From contig NZ_LPNO01000046.1 in NCBI RefSeq assembly GCF_001952855.1, positions 253,758 to 317,757 of the forward strand: 64,000 bases of DNA. The letters are read 5' to 3'. Positions 16,129 through 24,525 of this stretch are shown in pieces (position 1 is the stretch's first letter; every line of letters starts with the position of its first letter). The notes beneath the pieces were generated by a model, which was not told the DNA's origin, ran no database searches, and saw only the letters and a list, made by a program, of their open reading frames with translations. The stretch is from Pseudomonas sp. ATCC PTA-122608 (lineage in GTDB: Bacteria > Pseudomonadota > Gammaproteobacteria > Pseudomonadales > Pseudomonadaceae). The translations under genes and the position numbers were made by a program.

Positions 16129-17079
16129 TCAGCCGAAGGCGCTTTGCAGCGCAAGATCCCACGGCGGCACCGGGCTGAAGCGCGCCTTGAGGTATTCCAG
16201 CAATAACCGGCTGCGGGCGTTGGCGTGTTGCTCCAGGCGCAGGGCGTAGATTCCGGCGGTTTCAGGTGTCGGCAAGCCGTTCTCGCAGAACAGTGGCACC
16301 AGCTCGCCGCGCACCAGGTATTCGCTGGCGAGCCAGGTGGGCAGGTGCGCGATGCCCAACCCCGCCAGGGCGCCTGAAAGCAGGGCTTCGGCGTTGTTGG
16401 CGCTCATGCGAATGCGTTGCGGGCGGTAGGTGGCCTTGCGCCCGTCCAACTCAAAACGCCAGGCGAACATCGGTGCCAGGCCTTCCCAGTCCAGGCCGTC
16501 GTGTTCGTTCAACTGGCTGGGATGAGTCGGTGTGCCACGGCTTTTGAGGTAGGCCGGGCTGGCGCAGGCGATGCGCACGATGCTGGCCAGGGGCGTGGCG
16601 ATCAGCCGGGTGTCGACGATATGCCCGGCCCGCAGCACCAGGTCGACCTTGCCCAAATGCTCGCCCTGCATGTCGACAAAGCTGTCGATCAAGTGCAAGT
16701 GCACGTCCAGGCCTGGGTAGACGTTGAGAAAGTCGGCGATGGCAGGCGCCAGGTGCCGCCGACCGAAGGCGGCCGGGGCGTCCACGCGGATCAACCCTTC
16801 AGGCGCATGGCTCAGCGACACCGCTTCGGCCCGCGCCAGTTGCAGCTCGCTGACGATCCGGCGGGCGCGCTCGGCAAACGCCAGGCCGGCGGGTGTTGGC
16901 ACCACCGCATGGGTGCTGCGTTGGAACAGCCGGCTGCCCACCGAGCTTTCCAGGCTGTCGATACGCCGCGCCACCGCCGAGGGCGTGAGCGGATGACGTC
17001 GCGCAGCGGCGGAAAAACTGCCCGCTTCCAGTACATCCAGAAACAGGCTCAGTTGGTCGGTCAGCGTATTGGGGTTCAT
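16129..17079 (-). CDS. LysR-family transcriptional regulator
   Basis: The 316-residue protein has a winged helix-turn-helix at residues about 20-45 (GSFSAAARRHPLTPSAVARR) and a LysR effector domain (SLSHAPEGLIRVDAPAAFG onward). It resembles the DsdC/CrgA-type subgroup common in Pseudomonas. It is divergent from the TauE/SafE permease gene at 17185 with about 100 bp between them, a typical regulator-target arrangement, so the permease is its most likely target. Confidence 0.88.
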   Translation of the reverse strand: MNPNTLTDQLSLFLDVLEAGSFSAAARRHPLTPSAVARRIDSLESSVGSRLFQRSTHAVVPTPAGLAFAERARRIVSELQLARAEAVSLSHAPEGLIRVDAPAAFGRRHLAPAIADFLNVYPGLDVHLHLIDSFVDMQGEHLGKVDLVLRAGHIVDTRLIATPLASIVRIACASPAYLKSRGTPTHPSQLNEHDGLDWEGLAPMFAWRFELDGRKATYRPQRIRMSANNAEALLSGALAGLGIAHLPTWLASEYLVRGELVPLFCENGLPTPETAGIYALRLEQHANARSRLLLEYLKARFSPVPPWDLALQSAFG

Positions 17080-17184
17080 CAGCGGCTACTTATGCGAAGT
17101 TGGCACAGCCATTGTGCGTTGCTGTGCGTTTCCGCGCCAGGACGGACTGCGTAGCATGCAAGGCTCGGGAATGGCGGGAGCGAA

Positions 17185-17937
17185 GTGGTGGCAGATTTAG
17201 CGTTGTATTTGGCACTGGGTGTCGCGTTGGGCACGGTCGGCGGCTTGTTCGGCATTGGCGGTGGGCTGATTGCGATTCCAGTGTTGGGGGTGTTCTTCGG
17301 CCTGGACCAACAGATCGCCCAAGGCACGGCCCTGGTGATGGTGGTGCCGAATGTGATGCTCGCGTTGTGGCGTTATCACCAGCGCAACCGGATCGAATTG
17401 CGCCATGCATTACCGCTGGGCGTGATGGGATTCTCCTTCGCCTGGCTGGGCTCCATCTGGGCGGTGGGGATCGATGCAGATGTGATGCGTGTGGGTTTTA
17501 TCGCGTTTCTGCTGGTGTTGGCGTCCTACAACCTGCTGCGAATGTTTACCCACAACGCACCACCTTCCGCGCAGATGCGCTACTCCTGGCCGTGGCTGGG
17601 GGTGCTGGGCGCGGCGTCGGGCTCCATGGGCGGCTTATTCGGTGTGGGCGGCGCGGTGGTGGCCACGCCGGTGCTGACCAGCATTTTCGGCACCAGCCAA
17701 GTGGTTGCCCAAGGGCTGTCGCTGGCCCTGGCCTTGCCGAGCACCAGCGTGACCCTGGTGACCTACGCCTGGCACCATGAAGTGGACTGGGTGATCGGTG
17801 TACCACTGGCCGTCGGCGGCCTGCTCAGCATCAGTTGGGGTGTGAAAGTCGCCCACGCCATGCCGGAGCGTATGTTGCGCGGGCTGTTCTGCGGGTTCCT
17901 GGCAGTTTGCGCGGTGATGCTGACCTTTAAAGTTTGA
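17185..17937 (+). CDS. TauE/SafE family (sulfite/sulfonate exporter-like) permease
   Basis: Integral inner-membrane protein of 250 residues with two repeated halves, each opening with a glycine-rich helix (LGTVGGLFGIGGGLIAIPVL near residue 14 and SMGGLFGVGGAVVATPVL near residue 148), the signature of the TauE/SafE family. About eight transmembrane segments. Members export organosulfur or sulfite anions, but substrates vary. The start is a GTG at 17185 (or 17188) with GGGAG upstream. Its 3' end overlaps the convergent LysR gene by 11 bp. Confidence 0.87.
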   Translation: MVADLALYLALGVALGTVGGLFGIGGGLIAIPVLGVFFGLDQQIAQGTALVMVVPNVMLALWRYHQRNRIELRHALPLGVMGFSFAWLGSIWAVGIDADVMRVGFIAFLLVLASYNLLRMFTHNAPPSAQMRYSWPWLGVLGAASGSMGGLFGVGGAVVATPVLTSIFGTSQVVAQGLSLALALPSTSVTLVTYAWHHEVDWVIGVPLAVGGLLSISWGVKVAHAMPERMLRGLFCGFLAVCAVMLTFKV

Positions 17938-18817
17938 AGCCTTCGAGGATGTATTCGGCGAGGCATTCGGTAATCGGCGAAGTCATCCCGGGATTGCGCA
18001 ACAGCCGCAGATTGACCGAGGGCAGCGGTGGGAAACCTTCTTCACTGCCCAGCACCCGCAAGTCTTCGGTTACCAGGCTCTCCATGCTGACAGTGACCGC
18101 CAGGCCCGCGCCGACCACTGCCTGGATCGCCGCGCCGTTGGAGCTGTGGTACGCCAGGCGATATTCACGGCCAACGGCATCAAGTGCAGCGCGGGTCCAT
18201 TGGGTGCAGAAGCTGTCCATGCCGGAAATCGCCAAGGGCAGGGCGCTGTGATCATCCAGGCAGAAACACGGGGCGGCCACCCAGACCATCCGCTCATTAC
18301 GCAACAGCTCGCCCATCTCATTCCCGGGTTCGCGGCTGATGACCGTCAGGGCCAGGTCCCGGCGCTGCATCAATATCGACGACGACTCGCAGTGCATTTC
18401 AATCTGGATCAGCGGGTAAGCCTTGGAGAAGCGCTTGAGAATCCCCGGCAAGTAGCGCATCACGTAATCGTCGGGTGTGCCGATGCGCACCAGCCCGACC
18501 ATGTGCGGCTCGCGCAGGGTGTTGAATACTTCGCTGTGCAACTTCAGGATCCTGCGGGCATAGCCCAATAGCACCTGGCCTTCCGGAGTCAGCCGTACCT
18601 GGCGGCCATCGCGCTCGAACAACTTGCGCTGCAACACATCTTCTTCCAGGCGTTTCATCTGCATGCTCACCGCCGACTGCGTGCGGTTGACCTGCTCGCC
18701 AGCGCGGGTGAAACCACCCTGATCGGCGATGGCGACGAAGGTGCGCAGCACTTCAGTGTCGATACTCGGGTAGCTGGACAATCGATCAATCTCCGAGATG
18801 TATTGCATAAGAAACAT
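17927..18817 (-). CDS. LysR-family transcriptional regulator (LrhA/HexA-like)
   Basis: The 296-residue protein has an N-terminal HTH (FTRAGEQVNRTQSAVSMQMK, about residues 36-55) and the pattern SIDTEVLRTFVAIADQGGF ... GTPDDYVMRYLPGILKRF, which resembles LrhA/HexA/PecT regulators of motility and virulence. The start could be 18817 or the ATG at 18808 (MQYISEIDRL); neither has a strong ribosome site. It is divergent from the small DUF1127 gene and convergent, with an 11-bp overlap, with the permease gene. Confidence 0.85.
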   Translation of the reverse strand: MFLMQYISEIDRLSSYPSIDTEVLRTFVAIADQGGFTRAGEQVNRTQSAVSMQMKRLEEDVLQRKLFERDGRQVRLTPEGQVLLGYARRILKLHSEVFNTLREPHMVGLVRIGTPDDYVMRYLPGILKRFSKAYPLIQIEMHCESSSILMQRRDLALTVISREPGNEMGELLRNERMVWVAAPCFCLDDHSALPLAISGMDSFCTQWTRAALDAVGREYRLAYHSSNGAAIQAVVGAGLAVTVSMESLVTEDLRVLGSEEGFPPLPSVNLRLLRNPGMTSPITECLAEYILEGFKL

Positions 18818-18875
18818 TCGTTGGATTGATCATAGCCCCAGGCACAGACTTCAGTCATCCCCACTGGAGGGCGAG

Positions 18876-19085
18876 ATGATGAAAGGTCAAAGAGGCTTTG
18901 TTCTGATGGCGAAGCGGCCGTTTTCCGGGCTGCTTCAACTGGGTTCCCGGTGGCTGGCCGTGCACCGTGAGCGCCAACTGTTGATGGGCATGAGCGATGA
19001 TGCGCTCAAGGATATCGGGCTCAACCGTGGCGATGTCGAGCAGGAAAGCCGCCGGCACTTTTGGGAAGATCCGCTGCGAAAATGA
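18876..19085 (+). CDS. DUF1127 small protein
   Basis: A 69-residue basic protein ending in the DUF1127 (YjiS-like) block: RQLLMGMSDDALKDIGLNRGDVEQES. Such short arginine-rich proteins are known in alphaproteobacteria to bind RNA and affect phosphate or carbon metabolism; the Pseudomonas members are uncharacterised. Two consecutive ATG codons at 18876 and 18879 are preceded by GGAGGGCGAG. It is divergent from the LrhA-like regulator 58 bp away, which may control it. Confidence 0.82.
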   Translation: MMKGQRGFVLMAKRPFSGLLQLGSRWLAVHRERQLLMGMSDDALKDIGLNRGDVEQESRRHFWEDPLRK

Positions 19086-19130
19086 CGCGGGATGCAGTAG
19101 GGTGGTTCGCGAGCACACAAGGAGAGACAC

Positions 19131-20360
19131 ATGCCCGCAGAGTTATCCTTTTCCCTCAAGCAAGCGCGACGCCTGGCGCTGGCTGCCCAAGGTTTTTCCG
19201 GGCGCCAGCCGCCGGCGTTGATCAAGGCCGCACAGGTCAATCGCCTGGTTGAGCGTTTGGGCGTGTTGCAGATTGATTCGGTGAATGCGGTGGTGCGCTC
19301 GCACTACCTGCCGCTGTTTTCCCGGCTGGGTAACTACTCTCCATTGATTCTTGAACAGGCCGCCTGGAGTTCGGGGCGGCGCCGTTCGCTGTTCGAGTAT
19401 TGGGGGCATGAGGCTTCTTTGTTGCCGATGGCGCTGTACCCGCTGATGCGCTGGCGCATGGCGCGGGCGGCCCAGGGGCAGGGCATCTATCAGCAAATGG
19501 CGCGGTTCGGTCGTGAGCAGCAGGCCACTATCGCGCGGGTGCTGGGCATCGTTGAGCAGCAAGGCGCCTTGGGTGCGGGCAGTTTGTCGACCCGCGAGGA
19601 GCGCGCGGGCCCCTGGTGGGATTGGAGCGATGAAAAGCATGCATTGGAATGGCTGTTCGCCGCCGGCCAGGTGACCGTCGCCGGGCGTCGTGGTTTTGAG
19701 CGTTTGTATGACCTGCCGGAGCGTGTGATTCCGGCCGACATTCTCCAGCAAGCCCCGTTGGACGAGGCCGAAGCGCAGCGCGGCTTGCTGCTGCACAGCG
19801 CCACGGCGTTGGGTGTGGGCACTGAAAAAGACCTGCGGGACTACTTCCGCCTCGACCCGGCCGACAGCCGCGGACGTCTGGCGGAACTGGTCGAGGACGG
19901 GCAATTGATCACGTGCCAGGTCCAGGGCTGGAAACAGCCGGCTTATTGCCTGCCCGAGCCAAAAGTCCCGCGCAAGGTGCTCGCCAGCGCATTGTTATCG
20001 CCGTTCGATTCACTGATCTGGGAGCGCAGCCGTACCGAGCGGTTGTTCGATTTCCGCTATCGTCTGGAGATCTACACGCCTCAGGACAAGCGGGTGTATG
20101 GCTATTACGTGTTGCCGTTCCTGCACAATGAGCGGATCGCCGCGCGCGTGGATTTACGCGCAGAGCGGGCGGCCGGGCGTCTGGCGGTGCATGCCGTTCA
20201 CGAGGAAGAGCCGGGGCTGGACGAGAAAGGGATGCAGGCGCTGGCCCTGAACCTGCGGCAGATGGCCGACTGGCTCGGGCTTGAGCAGATCCAGCTCAAT
20301 TGCCAGCGGGCCAGTGCGGCGCGGTTGCGGGTGGCGCTCTTAGCGCTTGACCTGTTTTAG
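19131..20360 (+). CDS. YcaQ-family DNA glycosylase (HTH_42)
   Basis: The 409-residue protein is a winged-helix DNA glycosylase related to E. coli YcaQ/AlkX and Streptomyces AlkZ, which unhook interstrand crosslinks. Visible features are the start LSFSLKQARRLALAAQGF, the catalytic-region LGVLQIDSVNAVVRSHYLPLFSR (the QxD segment), FEYWGHEASLLP, and the C-terminal LLSPFDSLIWERSRTERLFDF block. It begins with a GGAGAG site. Its last 21 bp overlap the convergent class II DAHP synthase gene. Confidence 0.88.
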   Translation: MPAELSFSLKQARRLALAAQGFSGRQPPALIKAAQVNRLVERLGVLQIDSVNAVVRSHYLPLFSRLGNYSPLILEQAAWSSGRRRSLFEYWGHEASLLPMALYPLMRWRMARAAQGQGIYQQMARFGREQQATIARVLGIVEQQGALGAGSLSTREERAGPWWDWSDEKHALEWLFAAGQVTVAGRRGFERLYDLPERVIPADILQQAPLDEAEAQRGLLLHSATALGVGTEKDLRDYFRLDPADSRGRLAELVEDGQLITCQVQGWKQPAYCLPEPKVPRKVLASALLSPFDSLIWERSRTERLFDFRYRLEIYTPQDKRVYGYYVLPFLHNERIAARVDLRAERAAGRLAVHAVHEEEPGLDEKGMQALALNLRQMADWLGLEQIQLNCQRASAARLRVALLALDLF

Positions 20361-21686
20361 CGTCTCGGCAATCAGGAACGCCAATTCCAGCGACTGATCG
20401 GCGTTCATCCGTGGGTCGCAGTGAGTGTGGTAGCGGTCCGATAGCCCGTCTTCGGTAATCGGCCGCGCGCCGCCGATGCACTCGGTGACATTCTGCCCGG
20501 TCATCTCGATATGAATCCCGCCGGCATACGTGCCCTCGGCTTCATGTACTTGGAAGAACTCCTTCACTTCGCTGAGGATCTGCGCGAAGTCCCGGGTCTT
20601 GTAGCCGCTGCTGGCCTTGATGGTGTTGCCGTGCATCGGGTCGGAACTCCACAGCACCCGCTTGCCTTCGCGCTGCACGGCGCGGATCAGGTTCGGCAGA
20701 TGGTCACCGACCTTGTTCGCACCCATGCGCGCAATCAGGTTCAGGCGGCCTGGTTCGTTGTCCGGGTTGAGGATGTCGATCAAGCGGATCAGGTCATCGG
20801 GGTTCATGCTCGGGCCGACCTTGACCCCGATCGGGTTGTTCACCCCGCGCAGGAATTCGACGTGGGCACCGTCCAGTTGACGGGTGCGATCACCGATCCA
20901 CAGCATGTGGGCCGAGCAGTCGTAATAGTCGTTGGTCAGGCTGTCGCGGCGTACGAAGGCTTGTTCGTAGTTGAGCAGCAGCGCCTCGTGGGCGGTGAAG
21001 AAACTGGTCTCGCGCAGTTGTGGCGAGCTGTCCATGCCACAGGCGCGCATAAAGGCCAGGGTTTCATCGATACGGTCGGCCAGTTGGCTGTACTTCTCGG
21101 CCAGGGCCGAGTTGGCGATGAAGTCCAGGTTCCACTTGTGCACCTGGTGCAGGTCGGCAAAACCGCCCTGGGCAAAGGCCCGCAGCAGGTTCAGGGTGGC
21201 GGTGGACTGGTGGTAGGACTGCAGCAGGCGGTCCGGGTCCGGCACGCGGCTTTTTTCGTCGAAGCCGATGCCGTTGACGATATCGCCGCGGTAGGCGGGC
21301 AGGGTGATGCCGTCGATGGTTTCATCGTTGGAAGAGCGCGGCTTGGCGAACTGGCCCGCCATACGCCCGACCTTGACCACCGGGCAACCGGCGGCGAAGG
21401 TCATCACAATCGCCATCTGCAGCAGCACCTTGAAGGTGTCGCGAATTTTTGCGGCCGAAAACTCGGCAAAACTCTCGGCGCAATCGCCGCCTTGCAACAG
21501 GAAGGCGCGACCCTGGGTGACCTCGGCAAACTGACGGCGCAATTCACGGGCCTCACCGGCAAACACCAGCGGCGGATAACTCGCCAGGTTCTGCTCGACC
21601 TGCGACAGGTGCGCAGCGTCAGGGTACTGGGGTTGTTGCTGGATCGGCAGGGCGCGCCAGCTGTCGGGGCTCCAGGGTTGGCTCAT
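20340..21686 (-). CDS. 3-deoxy-7-phosphoheptulonate synthase, class II
   Basis: Plant/Mycobacterium-type DAHP synthase (448 aa), unrelated in sequence to the class I enzyme at 5486-6562. Diagnostic blocks are PPLVFAGEARELRRQFAEV, LLQGGDCAESFAEF (metal-ligand Cys), GRMAGQFAKPRSS, NPIGVKVGPSM, VLWSSDPMHGNT and GGIHIEMTGQNVTECIGG. Class II enzymes in Pseudomonas are thought to feed either bulk aromatic synthesis or phenazine pathways; with no phz genes here, this one is probably the housekeeping type. The start is the second of two adjacent ATGs (MSQPWSPDSW). Confidence 0.95.
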   Translation of the reverse strand: MSQPWSPDSWRALPIQQQPQYPDAAHLSQVEQNLASYPPLVFAGEARELRRQFAEVTQGRAFLLQGGDCAESFAEFSAAKIRDTFKVLLQMAIVMTFAAGCPVVKVGRMAGQFAKPRSSNDETIDGITLPAYRGDIVNGIGFDEKSRVPDPDRLLQSYHQSTATLNLLRAFAQGGFADLHQVHKWNLDFIANSALAEKYSQLADRIDETLAFMRACGMDSSPQLRETSFFTAHEALLLNYEQAFVRRDSLTNDYYDCSAHMLWIGDRTRQLDGAHVEFLRGVNNPIGVKVGPSMNPDDLIRLIDILNPDNEPGRLNLIARMGANKVGDHLPNLIRAVQREGKRVLWSSDPMHGNTIKASSGYKTRDFAQILSEVKEFFQVHEAEGTYAGGIHIEMTGQNVTECIGGARPITEDGLSDRYHTHCDPRMNADQSLELAFLIAETLKQVKR

Positions 21687-21804
21687 CATGAACTCGAGTG
21701 ATTTGCGGTCGGGCCGTCATGTTATCAGCAATTAGTACGTGACCTGCTGCTGCCGGTTCGCCCACAATCCCGCCTTTCCTGTTGGCCCCGCGTTAGGAGT
21801 TGCA

Positions 21805-22560
21805 ATGTCTGAGGAGCGCGTCGAGCGCCTGCTGGCTGAGGTCCATGATGACTTCGGCATGATCCGTGTGCTGGAAGTGGCCGATTATCGCTTTCTCGAG
21901 TTCGGCGATTCCATCGAGCAGAGTTGCGTGTTTACCGCTGACCCGAGTTGGTTGGAATACGATTACACCCGGGCGATGCTGATTGGGGCGTTGTGTCATG
22001 AGCAGCCGGAGAGTGCGTTGTTCTTGGGCTTGGGCGCCGGGACGTTGACTCAGGCTTGTCTGAAGTTTTTGCCTTTGGAAGATGTTGAGGCCATCGAGTT
22101 GCGGCCTGATGTGCCGCGCCTGGCCATTGAGTACTTGGGGCTGGATGATGATCCTCGGCTGTATATCCGCGTTGGGGATGCGTTGGAGTTGCTGCCTTCG
22201 GCTGAGTCGGCGGACCTGATTTTTGTTGACCTGTATACCGATGTTGGCCCGGGCGTTGGGCATCTGGCTTGGACGTTTCTGGAGAACTGCCAGAAGAAGC
22301 TGAATCCGGGTGGGTGGTTGGTGATTAATCAGTGGGCTACCGATGACGGCAAGCCGTTGGGGGCGGCGTTGTTGCGTGGGTTGTATCACCGGCATTACTG
22401 GGAGCTGCCGGTGAAGGAGGGGAATGTGATTCTTTTGGTGCCGGCGGACCTGGATCAGGAGCTTGATCTGGTTGCGTTGTCTGCGCGGGCTGAGGGGTTG
22501 GCGTCGCGGTTGGGGTATTCGTTGCAGTCGCTGATTAAGGCGATTCGGCCGGCTACGTAG
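21805..22560 (+). CDS. Spermidine synthase-like methyltransferase-fold protein
   Basis: A 251-residue protein with a Rossmann-type methyltransferase/spermidine synthase core: LFLGLGAGTLTQACLKFLP (motif I), VEAIELRPDVPRLAIEYLGL and ADLIFVDLYTDVGPG. It lacks the full spermidine synthase active site as far as I can see, so the substrate is unknown. The start at 21805 follows TTAGGAGTTGCA. The 3' half uses mostly TTG for leucine and G- or T-ending codons, unlike its neighbours. It converges with the crotonase gene across the 714-bp palindrome. Confidence 0.8.
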   Translation: MSEERVERLLAEVHDDFGMIRVLEVADYRFLEFGDSIEQSCVFTADPSWLEYDYTRAMLIGALCHEQPESALFLGLGAGTLTQACLKFLPLEDVEAIELRPDVPRLAIEYLGLDDDPRLYIRVGDALELLPSAESADLIFVDLYTDVGPGVGHLAWTFLENCQKKLNPGGWLVINQWATDDGKPLGAALLRGLYHRHYWELPVKEGNVILLVPADLDQELDLVALSARAEGLASRLGYSLQSLIKAIRPAT

Positions 22561-22572
22561 GGTTTTTATTGT

Positions 22573-23286
22573 GTACATATCCGTTATTTAGGTAACGGCT
22601 ACTTATGGTTCCGCTCTTACAGCGGGTCACTTTTGGCAAACGCCCGGAATGCCGGCCCAGCCAAAAGTAACCAAAAGGTCTTTGCCCCACCACTCGGTGC
22701 CTCGCCTAGGCTCGGCATGCCCGCACTCCGGCCATCGTGGTTGACGGGGCCCGCAGATCAAGATCAAAAGCAGATCAAAAGCAAGAGCACAGCGGCCTAC
22801 CGGCCGGCTTGCTTCTCTGTAGGAGCGAGCTTGCTCGCGAAAAACCTGAGACCGCCGCGTTGAATCAGGATGCCCACATCATCGTTAACGACCTTCGCGA
22901 GCAAGCCCGCTCCCACATTTGGACCGTGCCCGCTTTAGCTTCTGATCTTGCTGTTGCTGTTGCTTCACCACACTCAAGCCGGCCGGTAGGCCGCTGTGCT
23001 CTTGATCTGCTTTTGATCTTGATCTTAGGCGCCCCGTTAAACCACGCTGGCCGAACGTAGGCAGTACGGAGCGGGTAAACCGGCAGGACGCCGGTTTAGC
23101 CGCGACGGGGCAGGGACGCCCCGTCGCGGCGGCCCGCTTCGTGCTGCCGGAGTGAGGGCACACCGAGCCCAAGCGAGGTGCCGAGTGGTGGGGCAAGAGC
23201 GTTTTGCTTACTTTTGCGCTTTTCAAAAGTGAGCCGCTGTAAGAGCGGAACCCATAATAGCCGTTACCTAAATAACGGATATGTAC
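22573..23286. repeat. 714-bp nested palindromic element between convergent genes
   Basis: Outer arms 22573-22731 and 23147-23286 are inverted copies beginning GTACATATCCGTTATTTAGG on each side and ending at CACTCCGG; they differ by a few indels. Inner arms (about 22737-22815 and 22975-23053) are a second inverted pair containing AGATCAAGATCAAAAGCAGA and AGCGGCCTACCGGCCGGCTT. The centre (22820-22919) is a REP doublet. The right side alone has an extra 23057-23146 segment with two hairpins (AAACCGGC/GCCGGTTT and GCGACGGGG/CCCCGTCGC). No open frame of interest. Similar large repeats occur in fluorescens-group genomes as far as I know, but I cannot name this one. Confidence 0.88.
22820..22919. 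repeat. Hybrid REP doublet at the centre of the large palindrome
   Basis: The left unit TGTAGGAGCGAGCTTGCTCG belongs to the 'aggagcgag' class and the right unit (complement TGTGGGAGCGGGCTTGCTCG) to the 'gggagcggg' class, whereas all other doublets here pair like with like. Confidence 0.88.
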
Positions 23287-23310
23287 CCCGCCCCAAGCCC
23301 CCCTCCACAA

Positions 23311-24102
23311 TCAACAGCCTTTAAAAACCCCAGGCCGCTTCTCGACCATCGCCCGTACACCTTCCTTGGCATCCTCACTGTTCAGCAGTTTCTCCACCAG
23401 CACGGGCAACCCGGCCGCCGCCGCGATCTCCCCCTCAATCCGCGCCTGGCGGGCCGACATCAGCGTGGCCTGCACCCCCAGCGGCGCCTGCTGGGCTATG
23501 CGGTTTGCCAGCGCCACCGCCCGGGGCAGCAAATCCTCGCTGGCCATCACCTCCTGCACCAACCCCAACCGCAGCGCCTCATGGGCATCAAACTCGTCCC
23601 CCGTGAGCAACCAGCGCATGGCATTCCCCCACCCCGCGATCTGATGAAAACGCAACGTCGCGCCCCCAAAAGGAAAAATCCCACGCTGCACCTCCATCTG
23701 CGCAAAGCGGGTATTGCTGGCACACAGGTTGATATCCGCCGCCAACATCAACTCGATACCAATGGTCAGGCAGTAGCCCTGAGCCGCAACAATCACCGGC
23801 TTACTCACCCGGGGCCCCGCGAAAACTCCCCACGGATCACAACCGCCCAACGGTGGTTGCCAGCCTTGTGCCATCGTTGGACCGACATTGGCCAGGTCCA
23901 ACCCGGCGGTAAAATGATCGCCATGCCCGAAGACAATGGCCACCCGCGCCTCCTCATTGCGATCAAATTCGCCATAAGCCAGGCTCAACTCATTGAGCAA
24001 TTCCAGGTCGAACGCATTGCGCTTGGCCACGCGATCCAGGCCCAGCAACAGGATATGGCCCTGCTGTTCACGGCTGACGCGGCTGCTGGTGGCTTGGTTC
24101 AT
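23311..24102 (-). CDS. Enoyl-CoA hydratase/isomerase (crotonase) family protein
   Basis: Crotonase-superfamily enzyme (263 aa) expected to act on an acyl-CoA. The oxyanion-hole strands appear as HFTAGLDLANV (first) and LMLAADINLCASNTRFAQME VQRGIFPFGG split over the second half, typical of Pseudomonas 'crotonase' paralogues. The first glutamate of classical hydratases is not obvious, so it may be an isomerase or other crotonase. The start at 24102 (MNQATSSRVS) is preferred to an upstream frame extension. Glycine codons become strongly GGG-biased toward the 3' end, next to the palindrome. Confidence 0.85.
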   Translation of the reverse strand: MNQATSSRVSREQQGHILLLGLDRVAKRNAFDLELLNELSLAYGEFDRNEEARVAIVFGHGDHFTAGLDLANVGPTMAQGWQPPLGGCDPWGVFAGPRVSKPVIVAAQGYCLTIGIELMLAADINLCASNTRFAQMEVQRGIFPFGGATLRFHQIAGWGNAMRWLLTGDEFDAHEALRLGLVQEVMASEDLLPRAVALANRIAQQAPLGVQATLMSARQARIEGEIAAAAGLPVLVEKLLNSEDAKEGVRAMVEKRPGVFKGC

Positions 24103-24525
24103 GGGGTGTGCCCTCGGGCGCAAAGGGAGGTTTCGGACCGAAGGGCCCGCTGTTAAGGGTGAACCGTTTAAGCGTCATGACCAACAGGGCCGGGCCTTTG
24201 AAAAATAGACCCAGTCGCCGCAATGCGCAAAGCCTTTGGCGCAGAGCAGTTCCACTGGGTTTTCCGATAAAAAAAGCTCCCTTTTTCAGCGATTTCCGGT
24301 ATAGTGCGCGCCGGCCTTTAACCGGGCCGCGTTTAGGTAGCGCAATTCCCCGAAGTCAGCTTCGGCTGCACGTCCGCACAGCGGACTCTTCCTTGACGAA
24401 TCTTTTTCATTCATTCGTTTTCGCAAATCCCCGCCGACAAAGCAGCCAGGGCGACTCTTGAGTCTCAACACGGCATGCGCAGCTTTGGAGCATGGGTCTT
24501 TGCGGATGCACTTAGAGGCAGACCC
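24103..24525 (+). promoter_or_regulatory. deaD: Promoter and long leader of the DEAD-box helicase gene
   Basis: A -10-like TATAGT lies at 24300-24305 after the AT-rich block 24266-24290; no good -35 is visible. If this is the start, the mRNA carries an untranslated leader of about 210 nt, with GAAGTCAGCTTC-type and GTCCGCACAGCGGAC hairpins. Long structured leaders are typical of cold-shock helicase genes. The first 160 bp (24103-24265) are the crotonase upstream region and hold nothing else I recognise. Confidence 0.55.
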
